Shown here one piece after another: positions 34,278 through 45,299 of a stretch of DNA of 64,000 bases. The stretch comes from Isoetes taiwanensis (lineage: Eukaryota > Streptophyta > Lycopodiopsida > Isoetales > Isoetaceae), in assembly GCA_021234155.1 (NCBI GenBank), contig JAJEKV010000002.1, positions 39,111,841-39,175,840 of the forward strand. Reading direction: 5' to 3'. The position numbers and the translations under genes are program-made. Position 1 is the first letter of the stretch, and every line of letters starts with the position of its first letter. The notes below the pieces were generated by a model, which made no database searches, had not been told where the DNA came from, and was given only the letters and a program-made list of their open reading frames with translations.

Positions 34278-35880
34278 TTTAATTAACCATTAAATTGATT
34301 TAATTATCAAAGCAACAACAAAAGAAATAAGTCAAATACTAAGAAAAACTTCTTTTTCCCCCTTTTCGTGGCCTCTTTTTGGCGCCTGTCGGCTGATCGA
34401 TCTGCTGCTGTGATGTTCACTCAAGTTTAACTCTGCTATGATGTCGGATCTCTTGAATGAAGTCGGACTCGGAAGTCTTGAATGAAGTTGGAAGTCTTGA
34501 ATGAAGTCTACAGCTCTGCTATCAAGCATATCTCATCGGAAGTTCTGCTATCAGCTCTGCTATATCAGCTCTCTGCTATCAAGTTCTGCTACAATCAAGT
34601 TCTGCTATCAAGCTCTGCTATCAGAAGTTTCAACTCATCTCATTGCTCTGCCTGCTGCTCTGCTATCGGATTGAAGCCAGAGAAGCTGTTGGATTGAAAC
34701 CAAGCCAGCCAAGCTCTACCATGCTGCCGGATTGGTGAGGAGGAGCCCAAACGAATCTGCCCAAACTATCTGAAGGTAAGTTCGTTTCCAATCCCAAGCA
34801 TCTAATAAGCTTCATTCCTTTATCTGTCATTCTCAATCAAAAAAAAAAAAACCTCTGCTATTGCAGCCTGCAAGTCTGACCTCTGCTATGATCCTATGAT
34901 GTCTACTGCAGGATCTTTGCTCCCTAAAGTCTGAAAGTGAGTCCAAAGTTTCTTTCAATATATTATATAACAGTTAGTTTCTTGCTTTCTTGGTCTTCTC
35001 GCACGTTTACAAAATACCAGTGATTTCCATAATACAGCAAATACCAGTGATTTCCTTCAATATAACCATTAGTTTCTTTCTCTCTTGCTTTCCCCACTTG
35101 TTCTTGACAATTTCCCAACTTGTTTCCAGCATAATGCCAAGGGATTCAAACAATTGCAGACTGGTTTGTGGCAACAAAACCCAATCCTTTCAGTTTTCTT
35201 TTCATGAAGATTTCTCTTCTCTAACATTAAAAATGATCCGAGACAATCCATGTGGAGTAAGACCATATATTGTAACTCTTGTAAGTCTTTTAGGCATGCC
35301 ATCAAACCTGATCGAAATTTTCAAGCCTACACAGCTTAAACGCCATGTCCATAATCCATATTCAGTGTTAAATGCATAACTAAAAATAAATAGATGCATA
35401 ATATTCAGTATTATATGCCGTCCTTGTACTAAAGAACATATGTGCATATTGTCTATAAAATGAAATGATTTCAATACTTTTGATTCATTCTATCTGCCCA
35501 TTTAACTTCTGCCTGCTCTTACAGATAATGGATATGGATATGTGTTGCTGATATTTTATTCCAATACGCATCTGATTTGCCAAGTTTTTAAGTAAGCTTC
35601 TTCGTGTTAATTTGAATAAGCTTATTCCAAGTTAATTTGAGGCTTCTTTCCCGTCTCTTCTAGTTCTAGATCCACATAATGTACATTCATCTCATCAATT
35701 AGTGCTAGTTACGTTTGTCATGGGCAAGAGAAAAGAGGCATGTTGCAGATGCGCTTATTTACTATTGTCATATTTATGTCTTATGTCTTATTTTTTTCTC
35801 TCATTGTGATATTTTAGATTTTACTTGTTGGCTTTATCATTAATTATTTGAGTGCCTTGCTTATAGGTACTTTTTTATTA
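34278..35880. other. 5' non-coding part of the hAT element
   Basis: Between the left subterminal repeats and the transposase. 34400-34700 is a degenerate repeat of GTCTTGAATGAAGT and CTCTGCTATCA phrases. The rest is AT-rich with no clear exon; introns or a 5' leader are likely. Confidence 0.55.
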
Positions 35881-35891
35881 ATCAAGCGTAT

Positions 35892-38377
35892 ATGGATTCT
35901 CATGACAAGGATTATGAGCCAAGAGAAGAGGAATCAGAAGAAATTGCATCTTCAATCCAAGGATTCCAAAAAGGGCCAAGCCGACAAGAAAAGGACCCAA
36001 CCCATCGCAATGGTGGGATGAAGTAATCTTGGTTGGCCCTCCTCCTAAAACTGGTGGTGCAAGGAAGTGGAAATGCAAGTTTTGTTCCTATGAAACAACT
36101 GGGGGTACCGATAGAGTGAAAAAGCATTTGATTGGAGAAGGGAAAGGATCAAAAGATTGTACTGCAGTTCCCGATGCTACTAGAGAGCGTCTTCTTGAAT
36201 TTTCATCCATTCTAGATGGTATTTCAGCCGATAGGCATAAGAGATTGGCTGCCGCAAGAGATGTAGCAGCCCTAGTGTCTCATCAACCTACAAAGATTGC
36301 ATCCACATCTTCTGATGCAGGCACGACTTCCGTAAGACCTAGCTCATCTGGTTTAGAGAGCTATTTCTCGCCACCAGTTGCAAGAAAGAGACAAAAGAGC
36401 ATTAAAGAAGCTATTGATCCAGAAGCAAAAGAAAGATTTTGGCGGGCAATTGGAAGACACTTCATGGGTAAAAGCATGTTAGGGTGTACCACTTTTGGAA
36501 CCTGCAAAAGTACATACACTAGGTACTTCAGAACTGGGTACTTTCTCATTTTTCTTTTCATTAAAACTAATACAAAATTCTAAAATAAAAGTCAAGGACA
36601 TGTTAATATTCAAAGTTAAGATAAAGATAATGCTATCGGAGACCAATACATGTATAAAAAGTTCTAAAACATACCTTATATTGAGATATTACATAGGTAC
36701 CCAGTACCCAGTCCTGGCTACCTTTTTAGGTACTTTTTTGGTTACTAAATAATACTTTTTAAGGGACACCCTAACATGCTTTTACCCTCATCTACAACAA
36801 GATTCCTTTCAATGTGGTAAGAGATAATCATTTCAAGTATATGATGGCAGAGGCTGCAAGGTGTGGTCCAAATATGGTGCTCCCCAACTTTGAAGACTTA
36901 AGAGTAGGTTTAGTGGCAAAGGAGAAGAAGGAGGTGACGTTGACTTTGGATACATTGCGTGGACATTGGTCAAAATGGGGTGTATCATTGATTGTTGATG
37001 GCTGGTCCGACACACAAGGGAGGCACATACATGGAGTCATTGCATGTTGCAGAGGCAGGTCATATTACTTGAATTCATATGACATCACAAAGGATGGTAA
37101 GTTTGCAACAAACTTAGCAAATATTTGGAGACAAGCGATAAAAGAAGTTGGGGAAGATAATGTTATCCAAATTGTGGGAGATGGCGAACAATCAAATCGT
37201 GCTGCTGGCAATCAAATTATGGTTGAGTTTCCTCACATCACCTTCTCACCTTGTATGGCGCATTGTATCAATAATTTGCTCAAGGATTTCACAAAGCTGC
37301 CCCATATTGCAAATGTTGTTGACAAGGGCAATAAAATTGTAACTTTTGTGAAGAACCACTCCAAGGTAAGCGCTTTGTTCGCCACATTTTCTTTTAAGAA
37401 GCTTTTAAAGTATTCGGATACAAGGTTTGGATATAACTTCATTATGTTGGAGTGTTTGCATGAGCTATTGGAACCTTTGCAACAATTGTTTGTGTCTCCA
37501 AATTTCAAGAAGCTTAAGGAGTATCGCACAAAGGCAAGTAAAGCATGCTTTGATATGTTGTTTGATGAGAAGCTTTGGGATGATATTGTTCATATTCTAG
37601 CTCTTGTGAAGCCAATAATATTGATGCTTAGGCTTGTGGATGGACCTTTTCCTTGCGTTGGCAAGGTGCATGAAGGGATGCAAAGTTTGATTGCACACTT
37701 GAAAAATATTGAGAAGGATGAATACATAAGGGCAGAGTTGGTGCGGTTTGCAAATGCTAGGTGGACAGAATATTATTCACCTCTTCATCTTGCTTTGATA
37801 ACGTTCTTGATCCTGAATTTCAAGGACATGATCAAGAAAGTGAAATGATTGTTATGCGAGGTTGGAATGAAATGTTGGAAAAATTAGTCAAGGATGATGA
37901 CGAGAGAAGGGTTGTTAAGTCTGCATGGTACAAGTATAGATTGGGAGAAGGCATGTTTTCAACAAGAGATGCTAAGATGGATCATTTTCGTGTGAATGCA
38001 ACATTATGGTGGGAAAGAGAACTAAGAAAAAGAGAGAATTACAATTATTGGCCATTAAAATTTTGTCACAAGCATGTAGTTCTTCATCTATAGAGAGATT
38101 GTTCAGCACCATGGGCAACATTGCAACTAAAAAGAGGAATTGTCTTGGCACTCAAAAGACTAATGACCTGACTTTTATTGCAGCAAATATGCGCTTGATT
38201 GAGCTTTCTTCTATGCTTGATAGTGGAAGTGAAAAATTCATTACTTTACACAAGGAAGAAACTATTCCACCTGTAGTGGAAGAAAATGAAATTGAATGCG
38301 AGCATGAAGACGAGGAAGCAGGTGAGGAAGAAGACCTTTGCGAGATTCTAGAAGTTGTCGAAGAACTTAATGGATAA
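35892..38377 (+). pseudogene. hAT transposase (BED finger, DUF659, dimerisation domain), broken
   Basis: From ATG 35892 an acidic N-terminus reads MDSHDKDYEPREEESEEIAS. A frameshift near 36000 leads into GARKWKCKFCSYETTGGTDR with VKKHLIG, a BED-type zinc finger. A 322 bp MITE interrupts at 36466; the frame resumes exactly after it. 36814-37848 holds the DUF659 region (WGVSLIVDGWSDTQGRHIHG, IVGDGEQSNRAAG, FSPCMAHCINNLLKDF) with candidate acidic core residues. A frameshift near 37805 leads to a second frame with VLDPEFQGHDQ. Another near 38035 leads to SQACSSSSIERLFSTMGNIA, the C-terminal hAT dimerisation motif, and an acidic tail ending at 38377. Three frameshifts plus the insertion make it a pseudogene. 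Confidence 0.9.
36466..36787. mobile_element. MITE, 322 bp, inside the hAT transposase
   Basis: Terminal inverted repeats of 25 bp: GGGTAAAAGCATGTTAGGGT at the left and its complement ACCCTAACATGCTTTTACCC at the right, with one mismatch in the last few bases. TCAT flanks it at 36462-36465 and 36788-36791. There is no ORF and the interior is AT-rich. Removing the element and one TCAT restores the transposase frame, which confirms the borders. Superfamily is uncertain, since a 4 bp duplication is not diagnostic. Confidence 0.9.
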
Positions 38378-38882
38378 AGGTAAACGTTCTTTTTTTATCT
38401 ATTCCTTAATTTTTATTGGTGATGATTTGAAATTAAAATTGAATTTGTTGTTTTCTTTTGTAGGGTGAAGAAAGTGAAACGATATTTTGAATCAAAAGGA
38501 AATGGAACTCTTGAACTAGTTGGAATAGTTACTATATTACTATATTCTAGTTCTAGTTATGTGTTTTCTACTATATATGTTATTATGTTTTAGATAATGA
38601 TACTAGAAGCTTATCTATTTACTTAAAATTGTTATTTTCAAATTTTAAATGAGCATTAAACAGTGGTTTTATCTATTACGTTCACACATCACTATGTATT
38701 TCACTTTTTTCTATTCTAAGTGTTCTATGATGATCTACATGCAAAGGGAACTCCAAAACCATTTGAATTTTTAAAAAATTCGAAGGTTGGACGTTCCCGT
38801 TCCCATCCGTTCCCGTTCCCGTTCTGAATTTTGGGTCTGAGTTCCCGTTCCCGTTCCTGTTCCGGGTAGCTATGAGGAGTAT

Positions 38883-39689
38883 GTCAAAAGTGGAAGCCTG
38901 CATTAACATCACGACCTAGAGTGTGAGAGCATAAACTTCCTTCGAGAGGAGAGTTCATAACGACACAGGAGCACATAGAAACTAAGCTAGACAACTACAA
39001 AGCATCCAAGACCGACCAGGACGAGCTTCTAGCTTCCTTGCACTAGTGGGAAAACTTTCATGACTTCATCGGTTTGAACAAGAGTTCCAGATCCAGAAAC
39101 ACCTGGAGACCAAAGGAAGACGACTTTATTGCTTCATCCAAGTAATGCGACATCGAGTGGACCGGACCCAAAGGACGGTGGAGATGACCCAGCCAACAGG
39201 TACAAATCACTCAAAGGCGACCAGAATAAGCTATGGTAGGTGCAATAGGGATAACCACACTTCTAGGCACAGGGGAAGCAACTCGCAACAAAGCAAAGTC
39301 CAAGCAACAGGAATCGCACTCAGAAATTCAATCTACAGCAAAACGACACTGTCTACCTGTGGATCGCTATCTCAGAACTTCGAATGCAAGAAGACTAGCC
39401 GATTTCATCAACTAGATGATCCTATTCAAACGATCAACGGCATGTGGTATGTGGTGGATCTGTTATGCAATGCTAGCTTCGCGACTGACATTATGTCAGA
39501 TTTGCATCTATTCTTAGTTGTAGATGACCTCTAGAGCCTAAGAACCTTGGTCACTAATAAATGAACCTAGCCACTATGATTAAAATAGATAGATTAGATC
39601 TTTACTCTATTATTTCAGTTCATTGGATGATATTGTATTGTTCTGTGCACACCTCTTGCGTATTGGGAAGGGGGGTAGAGACCCAGGGC
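38883..39689. repeat. repeat R copy A, segment after the hAT insertion
   Basis: Resumes the text matched at 44559-45255 (GAAGCCTGCATTAACATCA and onward) and ends with GATTAGATCTTTACTCTATT at about 39592, also present at 27782. No intact gene. Confidence 0.75.
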
Positions 39690-39705
39690 CACAACAAGAA
39701 AAGGG

Positions 39706-40110
39706 TCATTTAGCGACGCCTGCGGCGACGCGGCGCGTCGCGACGCCGTCGTCGGCGCCGCCAGCGCCGTCACGCGGCACGTGACATGATGACATGACCG
39801 TCATCGTCGCATGCGACGTGACACGTGAAATATACACGTGGAATATACACGTGGAACATAAACAAAATCCACGCGTGCCGTAAAAGCCCGCGTATATCGC
39901 CGCGACGCATGCGGCGCGGCACGTGGAACGAACCGCGTGGAATATACACGCGTGGAATATACACGTCGCGTAAAAGCCACGCGTGTATACGTCGCATGCG
40001 ACGCGACACGTGGGGAATATACACGGGAATATACACGTGGAAAATTCAAAAATCCACATAGAAAAAGCCACGTGGCAAAAAAAGCCCGATGGATACGCCG
40101 CGATGCGTGT
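39706..40110. repeat. subterminal repeat cluster with AATATACACG and ACGTG motifs
   Basis: Short repeats GGAATATACACGTGG and variants recur about every 10-60 bp, mixed with GCATGCGACGCG blocks. Composition is abruptly GC-rich compared with the AT-rich DNA at 40110-40300. Confidence 0.75.
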
Positions 40111-40164
40111 AGGGGAAAAAATAAAAAATAAAAATAAAAAATATATTTATATAAAAAATATAAA

Positions 40165-40300
40165 TATAAAAATATTTTTAAATAATCACAAAAGTTGTTT
40201 TTATATTTATATTTTTAAATAGTCACAAAATTATTTTTATATTTATATTTTTAAATAATCACAAAAGTGAATTGTATTTATTTTTAAATAATCACAAAAG
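40165..40300. repeat. AT-rich minisatellite, about four copies
   Basis: The phrase TTTTTAAATAnTCACAAAA recurs four times at roughly 36-40 bp spacing. Confidence 0.75.
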
Positions 40301-40337
40301 ACTCGTTAAGAGGAGTATCCACCCTTTTAGCCTAGAG

Positions 40338-42799
40338 CTAATCTCTGTCAGATTCAGTGGAGTAGTCATCCGAGTACGTAGTTTGATGACGCCTCGAATC
40401 GTCAGCCGCACGGTTGCGATTGGATGGCTCTCCGGCAATGTTTGCGGATCCTCGCCACCCACGCCCCATGTCATGCTCTAGACCTTCATTCATATCCCAT
40501 CGCTTCCTATAAAACCAAAAGAATATGGCATTAATGTAGTTCATAGAATTATAATAATTTTCTACAACGCACCCCCGATTCCCCGGTGAAGTGGGGCGGT
40601 TCCTCGTCAGATAACCTGTTGATACAGATAAACTTGACTCCACGCCCGCGGCTACTTGTAATGCGTCGCTTGTTAGGGGAAACCCGTGATAGATGTTCCT
40701 ATGACAATATAACGAGTATTAGCTAGTGACATTTAAAGTTCTTATTAAAATTAATGTGAACTAATATAGCTCTTACGAATCTATAGAGAAACCCTTTTCG
40801 ATCGCCGGAGTCCAAATGTGGCGGCTTTGGCCACTTTTAGTTGCTTTGTCGGTCCGAGCTCTATGTTTGTTTTCGGATCCTTTGCACGCTCAATGCAATC
40901 GATTGCAAGGCACACAACATTATCACAAGTTAAAGTGAACGAATGAAAAAAAAAAATAAGAAATACCTTGATATCTTCCTTGTGGAGATTAAGTGGTTTA
41001 GGGACTTTGACCAATCGCCTCCTTCTTTTTCGCAAGTCCGCTTCCGGTTCCTTGACCACATGGTGCCTTTGACATAAATCGATAGATCAACGCAATATCA
41101 AAATAATAAAACAAGACTATGACTAGGTCATGTACCTCCTTTTTCAGATAAGCTCGCCCATCATCAAGTGAGCTTCTTCAGCTTAAACGCCTTTGCTTTT
41201 TCTATCTCCGGGAAACTCGTTTCATTTTATTTTGACGCTCTATTTCGTTGGTCATAAGCGTGAGCCACTCCCCCTATACCGGGGAGGCCATAAACGAGAG
41301 ATATTATTTGTGACCCGCGTCCCTCGGTGTAGTATAAAAGACACTTCCCTCATCATCCTTCTTAGGAAGAGCGTCCCCCGAAGCATAAATGGTGGGTATA
41401 TAAAAGCGTGTTTATGTCTACCGTCAATATACATATCCCGTCCCTTTTGAGCACTTTACAATGTATTCTAAGTGAAGAGAATGAACAAAACAACAAATTT
41501 AGATGACAAAGTACTAATAATTTAAGGTTGATATCTTAAATAATATGTTCACATAACTTACATCAAAAAATTATTATTAATATGATAGTCGGGTATATTC
41601 GGGCCAAATCACCCGCAGATTTACGCGGTCTAAAACAAAGCGAAATGGACGCTCTTCTTCGGTGACACGTGGGCGTCGCCGAGGATCCTTCCTCTCCAAG
41701 TCGCGAAGCGACCATGTTGTTCGGATCCCGAACCCGTGATGATCGTTCGCGATCTTGAACGTTAGAGTCCGTTGCTCCACTACTTCTTGACACGGGAAGT
41801 AATGAGAGAATGAGCATCTTTAACATGCCGCAACCAAAGAAATGTTTGGTACGTAGTGGATATATATTTACTGTTGAAATCTTCCTCCAAGTTCCTTGCA
41901 TTAGAAAAATCTATTCCCGCCTCTCTTGCCTAGAACGGAGTCCATACTACGCCTAGCGATCTCAATATTCTCGCGAGAACGTGGAGGCCGATAATCAACA
42001 CTATGTCGTTGGGGAATAGGGGAGGGAGGTCGCCTAACCGGGCGTTGGTGTCAAAGAGGCAAAATATCTGCAATTTGGTCTCTCTCTACGGGAGACATGT
42101 TTTGCGAGGAAGGCGGGAGCGGAGGAGGAGCTGCGTATAATAAATATCATGCAAAAAATAATTCATTTATTTATTATTTTTTATAAAAGCTATCTTAATA
42201 CCCAAACCTCGCTGGTGTAGTGACAGTGGAGGTTGGCGTCTTGGAACATCAAAGACGATTGCCCCCTACCTCGTGGAGTCCTCCTCCTATTTTTTCTAAA
42301 CTCGTCCCTTTCCTCTACACAACAAATTAAAACTCCATGCATAAACTCACATACCTAATTAGAGGGTAAAGCGTATAATAAAAAACTATATAAATACTTA
42401 CCTTCGCGTCTTCGGTCATTTCTACCCAAAAAGACGATTGCGATTACCTCTATTCATCGCCGAGAAAAAGAGCACACCTAGATCAAAAGAAATTGTGAGA
42501 GAAACATTTGATAACCATGAATGATATTGGTTGCAATAATAGAATGATACTTACAAACCATACAGATGAAAAATAGTATTTTCATGGTTCGAAATGTGCC
42601 ACCAATGAGCCCCAAGCAGACTTATCGCAGTCTTGACCGTCTTGACCGGGGGCGGAGGGGGAGACGCATAACGCCATGAATATTGCATCAACAGAAAGAG
42701 GGCCACAATGAGGAAGACCGCTAAGAATTGAGCCTCCGCCATGACTATATATATTAATTTGAACATAACGAGAATTAGCGAGAGAAAAGCTTTGAACAA
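40338..42799 (-). pseudogene. coding-like fragments within the CACTA-like element, unidentified
   Basis: Minus-strand pieces look protein-like and sit next to plausible splice sites. Examples are 41059-40781 (Lys/Arg-rich, with DNVVCLAIDCIERAKDPKTN after a possible intron starting GTATTT), about 42115-41930 (PPPLPPSSQNMSPVERDQIA and RSRENIEIARRSMDSVLGKR, with an in-frame stop between), and 42741-42551 (a hydrophobic segment FLAVFLIVALFLLMQ followed by HWWHISNHENTIFHL). I recognise no family. They may be exons of an element-encoded DNA-binding protein or captured host sequence. No continuous gene can be drawn. Confidence 0.3.
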
Positions 42800-43189
42800 G
42801 TGTCTTTGAATAAATACCTAAATTTATATTCTTATCTTCTTATTTATATTAGAAAAGTATCTCGTATATATGTATGGGGTGCATATCGAACTCTAGGTTG
42901 CCATATTATCAGGCCATGTATCATGTCATACACTGAACCCTAAATTATCCCACGTGGCATTTTTAGTGCCACATCATGAAACCCTACGTTGCGTGTGGCA
43001 CATCATCAAACCCTAGGTTGTGTCACGTCGCGACTTCCTATTGCCGTACCCAATAAATGCAGCCTGTGCATAGGAGCCCGCCTGGCTGTGGGTGGCAGGG
43101 TTAGACTAGCTGATAAGGAAGGCTCGTCCAGCTACAGTTGTTCCCTCTGGTGCGTAGCGACGGCCGGGGAATGTTGTGGGTTAGGCCTG

Positions 43190-43313
43190 TGGCTCTGGCT
43201 TATCTAGCCGGAATTGACTGGCAGCGGCGAATCGCCCTATAAGCTCTAGGTTTTCTACCTGGAATGCATCTGTAACAGCGGATCGCTGGTTGATGCTTCA
43301 ATCTGAGGTGGTC
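43190..43313. repeat. 124 bp segment shared with the copia element upstream region
   Basis: Near-identical to 54753-54876, which lies just upstream of a copia primer-binding site, so it is probably a piece of the same LTR family. It starts TGGCTCTGGCTTATCTAGCC. Confidence 0.8.
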
Positions 43314-43511
43314 GACTATTTATACATTGAGGTTACAGTACTGTTGCAGGCTCAAGATACTTACACCAAATGTGCCCAAACAGACCTCCACTACTCACCT
43401 AGTGCGCATCCCAAATTAAGTAAACAAGGGTGTTTCCGGGCTCTACTCATCGAGTAGAGCAAGAATATGCACTTCATTATTTTGGCAACATCTAGGACCC
43501 AAACAGGCTGC

Positions 43512-43583
43512 TAGTACTCACGTCGTGCGCCACGAGCACGACTGAGAATCTCACTCCGGCATGTGGCGGATGCCGTGAGTAGT
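43512..43583. repeat. 72 bp foldback module, copy 4
   Basis: TAGTACTCACGTCGTGCGCCA ... GTGGCGGATGCCGTGAGTAGT. The arms pair with a few mismatches, and the length is exactly that of the other three copies. Confidence 0.8.
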
Positions 43584-45299
43584 CACCTTTGAACCTTCAT
43601 AGCTTGACCTAGACAGCTCCAAATCGCTGGAGTTTATAAATAGAAGCATACCTCTAGTAGGACTTCACAAGTCTTGCTCTCAGCTCAAAGTTGATGCCTT
43701 ACTCCTAGATAGAAGTGCTCAAGAACACCTCTTTGTTATAGTCATCTAGACCCTCAGCATAGCAACCCAAGCTCAAGTTTTGGTACACCACTTCTGCTCA
43801 TGCCAAAGCGGTAAAACTTGACCTAATTTTGTTGTCTTTCCAATACAGTTTGGTTTAGCTGCCACATTGACACTTCCTATTTTTAGAATATCTAGAGCTA
43901 GAGTCTAGAGCTGCCCAAGTCACTCCACATCTAGAGTATTGGACCCCCCCCAAACCAACCTTTGCTAGGATCTTAGGGTATGTCCCAAACATCATGAAGG
44001 CTTGGAAAACAAACCTTAGTTTATGCCAGACCACATGTCCTGATGTCTATAGACTTGAAGGCTATAGATATGTCTCTCTTAATACTGCTCGAGCCATATC
44101 CCTTACTTAGAGAGCCCAAAATGTTGTAGGTGAGCTATTCAACCAGTCGTTGACCTGAGTCCTTAGACTCTAGGATATACGAGCGTTTGCGTGCGGAGTA
44201 CGAGGTCAGACCTATAGAAGAGCAAGAGGCACAACTTCTTGAAGACATTGAAGACCCAGGCAATGTACTGACAGATAAAGAGAGGATATTGAAAAAGCAG
44301 ACCCGAGAGAGGGAACCACAACAGCAAACACCTCTGCCAACAAAACAAGAGTGCAACCACCGGCCTATCAGCAATCTTCATCGAATGGGAAGAATATTGG
44401 GTAATCAACGGCATCAAGAATCTTCTGGATTATCAAGCTCCCAGCTACCACATCCACGAGCTCACATCAGAAAGAGGATCTCGACCCCTTCATCGACTCG
44501 GTGCACATGAGTTTCAAAAGGAGGAATGCGAGGCAGAAATATACAAGTACAAGAGTATGTCAGACAGAGAAGCCTGCATTAACATCATGACCTAGAGTTC
44601 GAGAGCATAATTTCCCGTCGAAAGGAAAATCATCACCACGATCTTGCAGCCTAGTGGCTCAAGGGGATGTCACGCAACATCAACAAAAGGATCAACCAAG
44701 CTACACAACTATAAAAAGCACCCAAGGCCGACCAAGACGAACTTCCATCTCCTTTGCACCAGTAGGAAAACTTTCATGACTTCATTGGTTCCAAAAATAG
44801 GAGATCGTGATGGAGAGAGGAGACACATATCAGGGGAGGAACATCTCCGACTTGAAGGCATATATCAGCATTAGGGGCAAGATCCAGGAGGAAGATATTA
44901 TGTCCGAATAAGAGTTCCAAATCCAGAAACACCTAGGAACCAAACGAACGACAACTTTAATGCTTCAACCAAGTAATTTGAGACTTGAGTAGACCAGACC
45001 CAAAGGATGGAGGAGATGACCCAGCCAGCATCCACAGATCACTCAAAGGCGACCAAGAGGAGCTATAATATGTGCAATAGAGGATGACCACACTTCCGGC
45101 ATAGGGGAGGCATCTCGCAACGAACAAATTCCAAGCAACAGAAGTCGCGCTCATAAATTCAACCTGCAGAGAAATGACACTGTCTATCTACTGATTGCCA
45201 TCTCAGAGCTTCGAATGCATGCAAGATTGGACGACTACATCAACTAGGTGATCCTACTCAAGCAATCAATGGCACTGCACATAACTTCATATCGCATAT

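Larger units (their letters stand above)
34125..38874 (+). mobile_element. hAT transposon, 4750 bp, with perfect target duplication
   Basis: The ends are CATAGCTACCGGGAAC at the left and, as complement of the right end, CATAGCTACCCGGAAC. The 8 bp AGGAGTAT flanks the element at 34117-34124 and 38875-38882, the target duplication length of hAT elements. The uninterrupted target survives in repeat R copy B at 44551-44558 (AAGAGTAT). Subterminal DNA is filled with GGGAAC/GTTCCC repeats. It encodes a BED-finger transposase with DUF659-like and C-terminal dimerisation regions. A MITE and at least two frameshifts break the gene, so the element is now non-autonomous, although its ends look mobilisable. 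Confidence 0.95.
27690..39689. repeat. long repeat R, copy A, interrupted by several elements
   Basis: Blocks of copy A recur in copy B in the same order and orientation. 27776-28054 matches 39585-39689 plus 43041-43185. 29990-30087 plus 33015-33097 matches 43395-43583. 33225-34116 plus 38883-39535 matches 43625-45255. The phrase TTTATAAATAGAAGCATAC is identical at 33252 and 43633 and looks like a TATA box. A degraded ORF follows in both copies (around 33940 and 44400, reading about LLDCQAPGYHIH and LLDYQAPSYHIH). The layout suggests tandem LTR-retrotransposon-like units, but no polymerase motif is present, so the class is undecided. Insertions into this copy are the TRIM with its hAT (30088-33014) and the 4.75 kb hAT (34125-38874). 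Confidence 0.7.
39690..43040. mobile_element. CACTA-like element, degenerate
   Basis: Inserted into text that is continuous at 27870-27925 (GGGCCAtcg ... GTACCCAATAAATGC). The left end CACAACAAGAAAAGGGTC is close to the common plant CACTA terminus CACTACAAGAAAA. It is followed by GCGACGC-rich subterminal DNA with about seven copies of AATATACACG in both strands' context (39828-40035). The right end near 43030 (GTCACGTCGCGACTTCC) is GC-rich and repeat-like but lacks a clean CACTA terminus, so its border is approximate. Minus-strand coding-like pieces lie within. No TNP2-type transposase motif was found. Confidence 0.5.

Noticed and set aside
39801..40061. Overlapping ORFs on both strands rich in Arg, Thr and Tyr
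   Set aside because: They come from the AATATACACG/ACGTG repeats; several frames on both strands are open at once.
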